In this document: positions 26,658 through 34,498 of the stretch, piece by piece
Layout: every line of letters begins with the position of its first letter
Position numbering within the stretch: the stretch's first letter is position 1
NCBI GenBank assembly: GCA_046731855.1
Contig: JBKPLX010000063.1
Span: 1-48,754, forward strand
Direction of reading: 5' to 3'
Source of the DNA: Udaeobacter sp046731855
Lineage (GTDB): Bacteria; Verrucomicrobiota; Verrucomicrobiia; Chthoniobacterales; UBA10450
Length of the DNA stretch: 48,754 nucleotides
The notes under the pieces: model-generated
Databases searched by the model: none
The model's input: the letters and a program-made list of their open reading frames with translations, nothing else
What the model was told of the DNA's origin: nothing
Translations under genes and position numbers: made by a program

Positions 26658-28064
26658 TCAAGCCGCGCGAGGGAAGCCCAATTTCGAGGGGACAAGAATC
26701 GCGTCGCTCATTCCGTGCAGGAATTTTTTGTCCGCTGGAACAATGGTGGCCAGTGCGCCGCGTAATTTCACGCGGTCGCTCTCCACGAAATAGTACGGAC
26801 AAAGGCGCACGCGACCTTTCATTGTCTTTAACTCGCTAGAATCCGGATCCCAGTACTGATGCTCGACTAATCGCCCCTTGTGGAAGCGTTGCATGATCGT
26901 CGGCGACGATTCGAACGTCTCAAGAGCGTGGTTGATTCGCTTTTCCCAGTCTGCATGCGGCAGATCTGCGCCGAGCGCGATGCCGCGGCTGCCCCAGCCA
27001 AGCGGTGAAAAGCCGCTCACCTTCAAGAGAAGATCGCGATCTTTTTGGCTGAACTTCGCTGCCTCGCGCCAATCATGAATCTCCAGGCGCGGAATGACCG
27101 CATGTTGCGGCAAAGGCGTTGGATCGAGCAGCCACGAGTAGGGGATCACTTCTTGCAGCTTGGCGAAATATTTCTCACCCAGTTCGCGTCGCCAGAATTC
27201 GTGCAGCGGTTGCATCCAAAAAAGCGCGAACCACATTTTCTCTTCCAGGTATGGCTTGATCGGCGGTGTAATCGTAATGCGTCCCTCCGCATTCGCGCGC
27301 AACGTATTGTCGATCCCGGGAATATTTGGCAGATCAAATAATTCGAAGAACCGGTAGACGGGCCGTTCATCCTGCGGTTCATAGTTCTCAGCGGCTACCA
27401 CGCGCCAGCTGAAGCTAGGGTTGGCGGGTGATGCCTCAGCATGGAGGCCGCGGTCGACGCCCGCGGCTACAACGGAATCCCCCGAGGGCGCGCTCATCTT
27501 CTGATTTAATCGCGCGGCGATCCATTGCATCTCTGGCCGATAAGTGGCGGCCTCTTGCGAGATGACGATGTCACCGCCGTTGGGCAGCACCGTGCGAAAT
27601 CCGCCGAGCATTCCGTCGGCGCCGCCGATAATCTCAGTGTCGAATGTTGAATAGGTCTGGTTGAGCCAACCAGTCAGGCCGATTCCGCCTGGTACCGAAT
27701 CGATCTCGGCGATGATGTAACCCTTTTCAGTCAGAATAAGATCGGGACGAATTACCCGCGGCAAATCGTCACGAATTTCTTTGCGTCTTGAAAATTCAAT
27801 CAGCTCTTTGGGCTTCCCGGCATCTAGGTAGCGCGCCACCCATGCAGGCTGTTTGCCCTTAACGCTCAGCTGATACAGTTGATTGCAGGCGCGCTGAAAA
27901 ATGACGAGCCGATGTCCGAATTGCTCTAGTTCAGAGACAAATTTCTTCTCGATCGGAAAGGCGTCAGGCGAGAGAAGCCAGGCCTTTTCTGCAAAAAGAC
28001 CTTCCTTTGGGAATGCGCCGCGAATGGCGGCTAGCCTGTCATCCTGAGTTTGCACCCGGCTCAC
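26658..28064 (-). CDS. Large conserved protein of unknown function (possible ATP-grasp-like)
   Basis: 468 residues if started at GTG 28064; the frame reaches GTG 28103 but that leader is translated repeat DNA, and GTG 28055 is another choice. Visible segments: VIRPDLILTEKGYIIAEIDS, PGGIGLTGWLNQTYSTF, FSPLGWGSRGIALGADLPHA and EHQYWDPDSSELKTMKGRVR. The pattern recalls ATP-grasp-like ligases, without clear nucleotide-binding motifs, so no function is assigned. Between RLNQKMSAPSG and SWRVVAAENYE lies a repeat-derived insertion (see 27425-27497). Located downstream of ruvA on the same strand. Confidence 0.7.
   Translation of the reverse strand: MSRVQTQDDRLAAIRGAFPKEGLFAEKAWLLSPDAFPIEKKFVSELEQFGHRLVIFQRACNQLYQLSVKGKQPAWVARYLDAGKPKELIEFSRRKEIRDDLPRVIRPDLILTEKGYIIAEIDSVPGGIGLTGWLNQTYSTFDTEIIGGADGMLGGFRTVLPNGGDIVISQEAATYRPEMQWIAARLNQKMSAPSGDSVVAAGVDRGLHAEASPANPSFSWRVVAAENYEPQDERPVYRFFELFDLPNIPGIDNTLRANAEGRITITPPIKPYLEEKMWFALFWMQPLHEFWRRELGEKYFAKLQEVIPYSWLLDPTPLPQHAVIPRLEIHDWREAAKFSQKDRDLLLKVSGFSPLGWGSRGIALGADLPHADWEKRINHALETFESSPTIMQRFHKGRLVEHQYWDPDSSELKTMKGRVRLCPYYFVESDRVKLRGALATIVPADKKFLHGMSDAILVPSKLGFPRAA
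27425..27497. repeat. Repeat-derived in-frame insertion in the conserved unknown gene
   Basis: Contains the inverted repeat GCCGCGG (27447-27453) / CCGCGGC (27461-27467) around GTCGAC, and the 12-mer GAGGGCGCGCTC (27484-27495), which occurs again in intergenic DNA at 44071-44082. In the protein it reads as low-conservation sequence (SVVAAGVDRGLHAEASPANP) between blocks that look continuous without it. Confidence 0.5.
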
Positions 28065-28075
28065 GAAACAAACGT

Positions 28076-28112
28076 CCGACGCTGAACGCCCAACGTCCAA
28101 CACCGAATATGA
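28076..28112. repeat. Dispersed NAQ/LNV-type repeat copy next to the conserved unknown gene
   Basis: Runs of CCAACGTCCAAC and GAACGCCCAACGTCC type units, the same family as copies at 29812-29859 and 46514-46591. In the frame of the downstream gene it would read MLDVGRSASDV, which is why the start was placed after it. Confidence 0.6.
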
Positions 28113-28164
28113 ACGCCTGATTTAAGCATTGGAGTTGCACCTTAGGTCTTCGGCTTTTTCCTGG

Positions 28165-28776
28165 TTATCGTCCGGCCGCCATCTTCTTCAGCGCGAGTTT
28201 GACCAGTTCTTCCGCTGAATTCGCTTCGCCCTTGTCCTGGAGATCGCGCACTGCCTTGTGCGCATCGATCTGTTTGTAGCCAAGCGCGATCAACGCGAGC
28301 ACAGCTTCGTTTGCCTGCTCCTGTTCTGGCGTGGGCGCATGCGCTGCACTGGCTGCCTCCCACGCTGCCGCTACTCCCAGCTTGTCTTTCAATTCCAAAA
28401 CGATTCGCTCCGCCGTTTTTTTCCCGAGCCCACTAATCTTTGAAATCGCTGCGACATCGGAGTTCACCACCGCAGCCTTGAAATTATTGACGCTCATTCC
28501 GCTTAGCACTGCGAGCGCCAGTTTCGGGCCGATCCCGCTTACGTTGTTTACGAGTAATCGAAAAAGGTCCCGTTCGGCGGACGTCATGAATCCGTAAAGC
28601 ACGTGTGCGTCTTCGCGAATAGACAGATGCGTAAGAATGCGGATCGGCTGGCCCGGCTGCGGCAATTGGTCATAGCTGGAAAGCGGGATAAAAACTTCGT
28701 AGCCAACGCCGCAGACATCGATGATTGCATGCGTAGGCAAGGCGTTTACCAGTTTACCATTGAGAAACGTGATCAC
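28165..28776 (-). CDS. ruvA: Holliday junction DNA helicase subunit RuvA
   Basis: 203 residues, normal length, GTG start (28776). N-terminal OB fold (MITFLNGKLVNALPTHAIID, GVGYEVFIPLSSYDQLP, ILTHLSIREDAHVLYGFM), then the two helix-hairpin-helix elements (VSGIGPKLALAVLSGM, ISGLGKKTAERIVLELKDKL), then the C-terminal domain that binds RuvB. It binds four-way junctions and guides RuvB-driven branch migration. RuvB and RuvC are not adjacent here. Confidence 0.96.
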   Translation of the reverse strand: MITFLNGKLVNALPTHAIIDVCGVGYEVFIPLSSYDQLPQPGQPIRILTHLSIREDAHVLYGFMTSAERDLFRLLVNNVSGIGPKLALAVLSGMSVNNFKAAVVNSDVAAISKISGLGKKTAERIVLELKDKLGVAAAWEAASAAHAPTPEQEQANEAVLALIALGYKQIDAHKAVRDLQDKGEANSAEELVKLALKKMAAGR

Positions 28777-28814
28777 GTTAAATCGTTAAATCGTAAATGG
28801 CCGAATCGTCAATG
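28777..28814. repeat. Octamer repeat, AT-rich (GTTAAATC family)
   Basis: Two exact tandem copies of GTTAAATC (28777-28784 and 28785-28792) followed by degenerate GTAAATGG. Similar TTTAAC/GTTAA-based runs lie at 8346-8375, 9552-9620 and 12407-12446. Confidence 0.6.
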
Positions 28815-28818
28815 TGCT

Positions 28819-30333
28819 TCACTCCGATTTCAGCACGAGCGTGAGTTCGACCTTTTTGCCTTTCGGGATGTTGAAGCCACGTGTGGGAGAGAACCTCCAA
28901 GCTTCGGGGTGATTCGGAAAAAGCCCCTGAACCAACGAAGTCGGTACGATTACGAAACGCGGACCCGGCTCGGACATGAAATTGACTACGTTCTTTTTAT
29001 TGAGTCGGGCGAGAAAGGTTTTTACGCGTGAGCGAAAATACCAGACCAGGCTTGGTTCCTCGAACTCGACAGACGCAAATAGCATGTTTGGTTGCAAATG
29101 CGCGCGTGAATCCCGGAAAAGCTGATAGGCTGGAAAAAACCGCGCGACAAGTGGGGGAACCACTAAAGCGATCGTAATCAAGACACACGCCGCACTGATA
29201 GCGATGGTTCGAAACGGGGAGCCGTGATTTCTAACAGTCGCTGCTCCTTGCCACTGCCGCGCAAGCAAGATTGCGAGCAAAGGGAAGGCCGGCAGGGTAT
29301 AATGGGGCAACTTAGTGCTAACCAGTGTGAAGATCACAAAAATGATCGCGATGCCTGTGAACAGATAGTTGTCGATTGTGTTCACACTGTCGCCGGAATC
29401 GCTTATCCCGGCCTTCTTCTGTCTCCACAATTGCCGGATCAGCCACGGCAATTTAATCGACCAGGGGAAAAAACTGACGAAGACCGTTACAAAATAGAAC
29501 GGAAGAAGCAAAAGATACGTGCCAAGCGAACTCGCGCCGTGACCTTCCATCGTGGCGAGCGACCGGCCAATGACATGCCGCCCGATTCCAATCGCAAAGA
29601 ATTCGCCGTGAGTTTGAATGAGCGCGGGGACTCCCCATAGCGCGACAACTGCCAGCATCAGCAGAATCCCACGCAGGAATTTGAAATTCCGGCCTAACTG
29701 CCAATCTCGCGTACGGATAATTGTTGCCCCAATAGTGAGCAGCGGTACCCACGCGATCGGTCCTTTCGCCAGAAAACCCAGTGCAAGGGCGAGATAGAAT
29801 ATCCACCACCATCTCCGTTGGGCGTTAAAAGTCGGACGTTGAGCGTTGGATGGTTGCCCACGAATGAGCGCATACCCGGCCCAATGCGCCAGCGTCATGA
29901 ACAACACGAGCCACATGTCGGCGACTGCAGCTTTTGCATGAACGAAAGTCTGTAGTGACAGCGTAAAAATGATCGCCGCCCACCAGCCAACCGCGGCCGC
30001 GCCGATGCGGTGGCCCCAGGCAACGATCACCAATGCCGTCAGTGCAGCTGCGATCGCAGACGGAAAACGCGCGCTGAAATCACTTTCACCAAAGATTCGG
30101 TAGCTTGCCACCTGTGCCCAATAGGCGAGGGGAGGCTTGTCGAGTCGCAACTGATTATTGAAGTAAGGAACGACGTAATCTGCGCGCTGAATCATTTCCC
30201 GTGATGCCTCCGCGAACCGTGGCTCGTCACGATCGATCAACGGCAAGCTCCACGTACCGGCCAAATGGAAAAGTACCAAGCCGAAAAACAGAAAGCCGGA
30301 ATTGCGTATTGCGGATTTCAAGAGCGCGCTCAA
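28819..30333 (-). CDS. ArnT/PMT-like glycosyltransferase family 39 membrane protein
   Basis: 504 residues with a large number of membrane helices. The conserved DRDEPRFAEASREM (residues 34-47) carries the catalytic acidic pair of ArnT/PMT enzymes, and RLDKPPLAYWAQ and FLAKGP follow. It transfers sugars from a lipid carrier to lipid A, protein or another envelope acceptor. A repeat-derived insertion (PSNAQRPTFNAQRR, residues 161-174) sits in a loop after the fourth helix. TTG 30333 is the only early start; the leader KSAIRNS looks repeat-derived, so the true start is uncertain. Its 5' end faces the PAP2 gene. Confidence 0.88.
   Translation of the reverse strand: MSALLKSAIRNSGFLFFGLVLFHLAGTWSLPLIDRDEPRFAEASREMIQRADYVVPYFNNQLRLDKPPLAYWAQVASYRIFGESDFSARFPSAIAAALTALVIVAWGHRIGAAAVGWWAAIIFTLSLQTFVHAKAAVADMWLVLFMTLAHWAGYALIRGQPSNAQRPTFNAQRRWWWIFYLALALGFLAKGPIAWVPLLTIGATIIRTRDWQLGRNFKFLRGILLMLAVVALWGVPALIQTHGEFFAIGIGRHVIGRSLATMEGHGASSLGTYLLLLPFYFVTVFVSFFPWSIKLPWLIRQLWRQKKAGISDSGDSVNTIDNYLFTGIAIIFVIFTLVSTKLPHYTLPAFPLLAILLARQWQGAATVRNHGSPFRTIAISAACVLITIALVVPPLVARFFPAYQLFRDSRAHLQPNMLFASVEFEEPSLVWYFRSRVKTFLARLNKKNVVNFMSEPGPRFVIVPTSLVQGLFPNHPEAWRFSPTRGFNIPKGKKVELTLVLKSE
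29812..29859. repeat. NAQ-type dispersed repeat within the glycosyltransferase gene
   Basis: Minus-strand units CCAACGCTCAACGTCCGAC and TTTAACGCCCAAC give the in-frame peptide SNAQRPTFNAQ. The same units occur in trmD and in front of the conserved unknown gene. Confidence 0.65.
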
Positions 30334-30367
30334 AATAACGCCCGCTAAAACTGACGGGAACTTTATT

Positions 30368-31012
30368 GTGAAGCGCGCCGCCGTTTTTTATTGGCTGATC
30401 GGGATCGTCATCGCAGGTATAGCGATCGCAATTGCATTTCACTTCGACGATGCCGTTAGGGATTTCATGGCGCACCAGAGCCCCGGGATGCACAAATTCA
30501 TGCGCAACGTCAGTCTGTTTGGCGACTGGCCCTCGCACGTTGTGCTCGGATTGCTCCTTTTAGGGATCGCGTGGCGGCGCCAGAGCAAAAAATGGATGCG
30601 CATTTTTTTGTCGATGTTGTTGGCTATGGCGATCATAGGCGTTGCGGGCACCATTATTAAGCGCACAATCCCAAGGGCCAGGCCGTCTGTGAAATCGGAG
30701 CTGCGCTGGGGTGGTCCGCGATTCAGTACGAAATATCACGCGTTCCCCTCTGGCCACGTTGGAGCATCAACCGCCTTCTTTGGTGTTCTAATTTTCGCAC
30801 GCCGCCGCGTAGGGCTTGCCTGTTTACCGATACCAATTCTGATCGGGTTTTCCCGAATGTACCTCGGTGCGCATTACTTATCCGATGTTATGTGCGCAGC
30901 GGTACTTGGGATTCTGTGTGCCGCCATTGTTTGGCGTTTTCTCGCGCCCCAACCCACCAACCACCGCTCGCTGATCGCTGTTCATACTTCACATCAGGAC
31001 CGTACTCGTTAA
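30368..31012 (+). CDS. PAP2-superfamily phosphatase
   Basis: 214 residues from GTG 30368; the frame is open from TTG 30302, but the first 22 codons are repeat-like (RIADFKSALK). Six helices with the three phosphatase motifs in order: KRTIPRARP (KX6RP), FPSGH, and SRMYLGAHYLSDV (SRX5HX3D). The family dephosphorylates lipid phosphates such as undecaprenyl pyrophosphate and phosphatidic acid. A functional link to the neighbouring lipid-linked glycosyltransferase (28819-30333) is plausible because both use lipid-phosphate carriers (inference). Confidence 0.9.
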   Translation: MKRAAVFYWLIGIVIAGIAIAIAFHFDDAVRDFMAHQSPGMHKFMRNVSLFGDWPSHVVLGLLLLGIAWRRQSKKWMRIFLSMLLAMAIIGVAGTIIKRTIPRARPSVKSELRWGGPRFSTKYHAFPSGHVGASTAFFGVLIFARRRVGLACLPIPILIGFSRMYLGAHYLSDVMCAAVLGILCAAIVWRFLAPQPTNHRSLIAVHTSHQDRTR

Positions 31013-31061
31013 TTGAAAAGTACCAACCAGGAGCAGGTTCAGAAACGGAGCCTTGAGGCGT

Positions 31062-31086
31062 GGAGGGGTGAGATTCGAAGTCACGA
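31062..31086 (-). repeat. Partial copy of the tRNA-Ser 3' end (att-like)
   Basis: Plus-strand sequence here matches 32198-32223 with one substitution and one G fewer. The copied part is the T arm and acceptor 3' strand of the tRNA-Ser gene. Same orientation as the full tRNA gene, so the two are direct repeats enclosing about 1.1 kb. The mismatch breaks the T-stem pairing, so this copy is no longer functional. Confidence 0.7.
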
Positions 31087-31542
31087 TCCGGATTGTGCCT
31101 TTTGAGCGACCTGTTCTTCCTCGTAAAGGGCCACAGAATGTGACCGACGTCGAAAAGGGCTTTGGGAACAACCATGTGACCGGCGGATCAGTAAAGTCTC
31201 AGTAATTTTTCGAGGACTTCGTTCCGCTGTTTCCGTAGAAAGAGGTGAGGAATGCAAGACACCCTTTGGAGTGCCGGACTCATGCCACGACGCACAGGCG
31301 TTGGATATTTTTTGAACGATACTTTGCGTTTTGGCACGAGGGGCGCTTTTTTGGACTTAGACAGTGTAAAAAGATTTCGAGCTTCGTTTGATCCGAGCCT
31401 AGAAAAAAACGGCGGGTGTAGTATAAGATTTTATCTGATTAGACAATCATCCGCCGTCCCGATTGTTTGTTTCAATCAACCAAAGCAGGTTCCTGCGCAG
31501 ACAAGCAGTAAACTCAGTAACTTGAAACAACCGGGACGAATA

Positions 31543-31662
31543 CTGGAAATTTTTGAGCGGGCGACGATGACGCGCATCGGGCGTTGCTAGAGTAGGTCCC
31601 GACACCTTACGAGCAATGCTTCCTGCCGGCGAGACAACCTCGCCCCGCTCAAAATTTTCCAG
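31543..31662. repeat. 120-bp imperfect palindrome
   Basis: Outer arms CTGGAAATTTTTGAGCGGG (31543-31561) and the reverse complement at 31641-31662 agree except for one substitution and one inserted G. Inner arms GCGTTGCT (31581-31588) and AGCAATGC (31612-31619) also pair with one G-T wobble. Either a small palindromic mobile element or a structured RNA. Confidence 0.6.
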
Positions 31663-32193
31663 ACCACACCGGTCGATTCAATATCAGTGTGCCAACGTGG
31701 CTCGGCTGTACCGTAACAACAGCTGATCGGCAAGCTTTTTTTGAAATCGCACAGTGTCGGACGCATCGCAGGGGGCTTGTTGTCCACCGAAACACCGACG
31801 CGTGTTTTTAGGCGAGACTGACGAATAACAGAAATCCTCTTCAACGATGCATCCCGCTTGCCGGTCTGCGAGTCGCGCTTCAGGTTTTCAATTTTTCTGT
31901 CGAGGCTATAAGAACTTAGGAGGCGAACATCATCTCTCTGCCAATCTTGGCGACTCCCGTTCAGGTACCGACCCCCTTCAAAATAACGACAAGCAGTCGC
32001 GTGGGACGCCGCTCTTCCGCCAGGACGAGCCTCCTGAAGGCCTTTCCCTTTGGAAAACGAATCGAATCAGCCGGAACTACTCCGACAAGCGCGCAAATTC
32101 ATGAAAAAATTTCCAAGACCTGCGCCTCAGTTTTCCGGAAGTCTTGGAACGTAAAATCGATAGAGTCTCTAACGTAAGTTACTCATATCAAGA

Positions 32194-32281
32194 TGGCGGA
32201 GGGGGTGAGATTCGAACTCACGAGACCTTTCGGCCTTCCGGTTTTCAAGACCGGCGCAATCAACCGCTCTGCCACCCCTCC
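32194..32281 (-). tRNA. tRNA-Ser (anticodon UGA)
   Basis: 88 bases including encoded CCA. Acceptor stem GGAGGGG pairs with CCCCTCC-type sequence; the anticodon loop CTTGAAA gives UGA (reads UCA and neighbours); a long variable arm (GGCCGAAAGGTC) and the T loop TTCGAAT are present. The long variable arm and UGA anticodon identify Ser, not selenocysteine (UCA). Confidence 0.93.
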
Positions 32282-32431
32282 AGATTAGGCCCCCATTCGC
32301 GATGGCAAACTCATTACTCCATTACTCCACTACTCCAAGCGAAATCACGTGACAGTCGACCACTGGAGCGATGGAGTGTGCTAATGACAAGATTCGCTGG
32401 ACGTCGCGATATGTTCATGTGAACTTATTGC

Positions 32432-33538
32432 ATGGAGAAGAAGTTCCGCCCTGTTGTTAAAGAGACGCCGCAAAGCCACACGGCCATACGCGGACGTGGC
32501 GCCTCATGGAGCCCAGCGAATCGCTTCGAGAAGATGCATGTCGATCTAAGCGATGTCGATGTTGTCGACGTTGATCTTGAAACCGAAGAACGACCGCGGC
32601 GGGGGACGCAATACTTTCACGACGAAACCAAATCGGTCATCACTCGTAACAACAGTCCAGATGTCGGTTTTGAGACAAGCCTGAATCCCTATCGAGGTTG
32701 TGAGCATGGCTGCATTTATTGTTACGCGCGACCGACACATGAATATCTAGGTTTTTCCGCAGGACTCGATTTCGAAAGCAAGATCATGGTAAAAACAAAT
32801 GCGCCAGAGTTGTTGCGTGCTGAATTGGAATCACCGCGGTGGCAGCCGCAGACGCTGGTGATGAGCGGCGTAACCGATCCGTATCAGCCAATCGAACGAA
32901 AGCTGTGCATTACGCGCGGTTGCCTCGAGGTGCTAGCCAAATTTCGCAATCCAGTAGCGATTATTACAAAGAACCGTCTTGTTGCACGCGATGTTGATCT
33001 TTTGCGCGATCTCGCGGCGCACAGTGCAGCGGCGGTAAACATTTCGGTAACTTCATTGGACCCCAATCTGCAGCGATTGCTTGAGCCGCGGACGTCTTCG
33101 CCTCAGGCACGCCTTGATGCGATCCGAAAGCTTCGCAGCGCTGGAATTCCGACCGGTGTGATGGTTGCACCGATAATCCCGGGGCTCACAGATCACGAGG
33201 TTCCGAGAATCGTCGACGCCTGCGCAAAAGCGGGTGCGCAATTTGCCGCGTACACAATTGTCCGCCTGCCATGGGCGGTGGCGCCACTATTTGAACACTG
33301 GCTCGAGGAACACTTTCCGGACCGAAAGGAGAAGGTGCTGGGGCGCATTCGCAATTTGAGGGGAAACCGGCTGAATAACTCGCAGTGGCACAGGCGTATG
33401 ACGGGAGAAGGCATCTTTGCCGAGCAAATTGCATCGATGTTCGCCGTTTCCTGTCGGCGCAACCGAATGTGCGCGCGTCCGAAACTCTCTTGCGCGTCAT
33501 TTCAAAGATCGACGACGCAGCTAGCCCTTTTCGGTTGA
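32432..33538 (+). CDS. PA0069-family radical SAM protein
   Basis: 368 residues. The cluster motif is CEHGCIYC (CX3CX2C) within SLNPYRGCEHGCIYCYARPTH as in spore-photoproduct-lyase-like PA0069 proteins; YARPTHEYLGFSAGLDFESK, VMSGVTDPYQPIE and TGVMVAPIIPGLTDHE follow. C-terminal IASMFAVSCRRNRM and end LALFG are family-typical. It uses a 4Fe-4S cluster and SAM to make a radical; the substrate is unknown. It starts at ATG 32432, 150 bases past the tRNA-Ser. Confidence 0.9.
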   Translation: MEKKFRPVVKETPQSHTAIRGRGASWSPANRFEKMHVDLSDVDVVDVDLETEERPRRGTQYFHDETKSVITRNNSPDVGFETSLNPYRGCEHGCIYCYARPTHEYLGFSAGLDFESKIMVKTNAPELLRAELESPRWQPQTLVMSGVTDPYQPIERKLCITRGCLEVLAKFRNPVAIITKNRLVARDVDLLRDLAAHSAAAVNISVTSLDPNLQRLLEPRTSSPQARLDAIRKLRSAGIPTGVMVAPIIPGLTDHEVPRIVDACAKAGAQFAAYTIVRLPWAVAPLFEHWLEEHFPDRKEKVLGRIRNLRGNRLNNSQWHRRMTGEGIFAEQIASMFAVSCRRNRMCARPKLSCASFQRSTTQLALFG

Positions 33539-33837
33539 GATCAGCGGTTGCCTTTTACAGAAGCGCGTGCAGCCGCATCCCTCGTGGCAAACGAAATAAT
33601 AGAGCGGCCACTGCGAGCTGCACGAGGGTGCGGAGAGGCGGTTATGTGGAGCACCGTGCTAATTCATAACACCACGCCGGGTTAAGTCCCCGTTTAATTC
33701 CTGGTTCCTCCCCTCGCAGTGTGTTGCAATGTTTCTGTTGGTCACTGTTCTTTTTGTCGTCAAACGGTCGAGTCTCCACTAGGGATTTCAGCGGACTTGA
33801 ACTGCTGAATGTACTGTCGATTTCGATCGGTGAAGCC
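33539..33837. other. Spacer with a long hairpin after the radical SAM gene
   Basis: No gene seen. An imperfect inverted repeat, CCGCATCCCTCGTG (33574-33587) with CACGAGGGTGCGG (33622-33634), has one bulged T and a nested GTGGC/GCCAC pair. It could stabilise or end the radical SAM transcript. Confidence 0.45.
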
Positions 33838-34020
33838 TTAATGCACGTCAGTCGCCACCGCGAATTCTTTCTCTCCGTCGGTGAACACCAGCAGCGCTTC
33901 GTTTTCCCTTAGGCCGAGTGCTTTTCGAGCGCGCTCGAGTTGTTTACTTGAATCGGTGAATTCGACATAACGTTCGCCGGCGCTAAGTGGAACCGCAGTT
34001 TTGATCTTTGCCCTTTTCAT
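33838..34020 (-). CDS. Possible small protein of unknown function
   Basis: 60 residues from ATG 34020: MKRAKIKTAVPLSAGERYVE, then SSKQLERARKALGLRENEAL and FTDGEKEFAVATDVH. The composition is protein-like (charged, one amphipathic helix followed by two strands), while the upstream part of the frame is not. No family recognised and no clear ribosome binding site, so this stays tentative. Confidence 0.4.
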   Translation of the reverse strand: MKRAKIKTAVPLSAGERYVEFTDSSKQLERARKALGLRENEALLVFTDGEKEFAVATDVH

Positions 34021-34498
34021 GCCCGCGGCATTGTTGCCCCGAATTTCACGAGCGCAAGGTGTTTTTCTTGTAGGGAACCTATAACTAAATTGCGAGTCGC
34101 AATTTTGCAAAAACGATGCCCATTCGGTAAATTTCGCTCACGCGCTGTTAGAATTCGCACCTAAAGGTGACCTGCCATTTTCACAGCTGAAAACCATTGG
34201 CAGCGCGTACGGGAGTCGAATCCAATTTCAAATTCTATTAAACTGCGCGATTTCGGTGGAACCTTGCGCGAATTAGAATCTTGGACGCCACTGCAGAGAA
34301 CGGACGCTTTGCAGGATTCGCGCAATTAAACGCAGTTTGAGTGTCCGATTTTGTCCGAAACGGCTTGGTAGCCCGTTGATGGTGGGTTATTGCGGTCGAC
34401 GAAAGGCTAAGGCTGGGCCAGGCAAACCGATTTGACTCCTGCTGCCCAGCGATATCTTCTCCGCTTAAATCATTACATCTTAAAATATCCCGCACATT
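34021..34498. other. Gene-free stretch with tRNA-Glu 3' copy
   Basis: No gene seen. Contains the palindrome CACCTAAAGGTG (34159-34170) and a duplicated tRNA-Glu 3' end (34196-34223). The 270 bp right before the DUF2911 start look non-coding. Confidence 0.45.
34196..34223 (-). repeat. Copy of the tRNA-Glu 3' end (att-like direct repeat)
   Basis: ATTGGCAGCGCGTACGGGAG and the following TCGAA match 35682-35706 exactly (25 bp), then differ by one base (T versus C) before CC. The copied part is the T arm, acceptor 3' strand and CCA of tRNA-Glu, in the same orientation, enclosing the DUF2911 gene. Confidence 0.8.

Larger units (their letters stand above)
31013..32193. other. Gene-poor stretch bracketed by tRNA-Ser 3'-end copies
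   Basis: About 1.2 kb without a recognisable gene. Open frames at 31252-31590, 31587-31844 and 31847-32104 have no protein-like conservation pattern that can be named. It contains a truncated tRNA-Ser 3' end (31062-31086), hairpin-rich sequence near 31405-31455 (CGGCGG...CCGCCG) and a 120-bp palindrome (31543-31662). It appears to be an integrated remnant or hairpin-bearing element rather than coding DNA. Confidence 0.5.

Noticed and set aside
28065..28103. Extended N-terminus of the conserved unknown gene (MLDVGRSASDV...)
   Set aside because: The codons are a translated dispersed repeat, so the start was placed after them.
31252..32104. Three open frames (31252-31590, 31587-31844, 31847-32104)
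   Set aside because: None has recognisable motifs or a ribosome binding site; they lie in palindrome-rich DNA.
32194..32281. Could the long-arm tRNA be selC (tRNA-Sec) to match the selenoprotein?
   Set aside because: The anticodon is UGA and the acceptor/T-arm length is that of tRNA-Ser; tRNA-Sec needs UCA.
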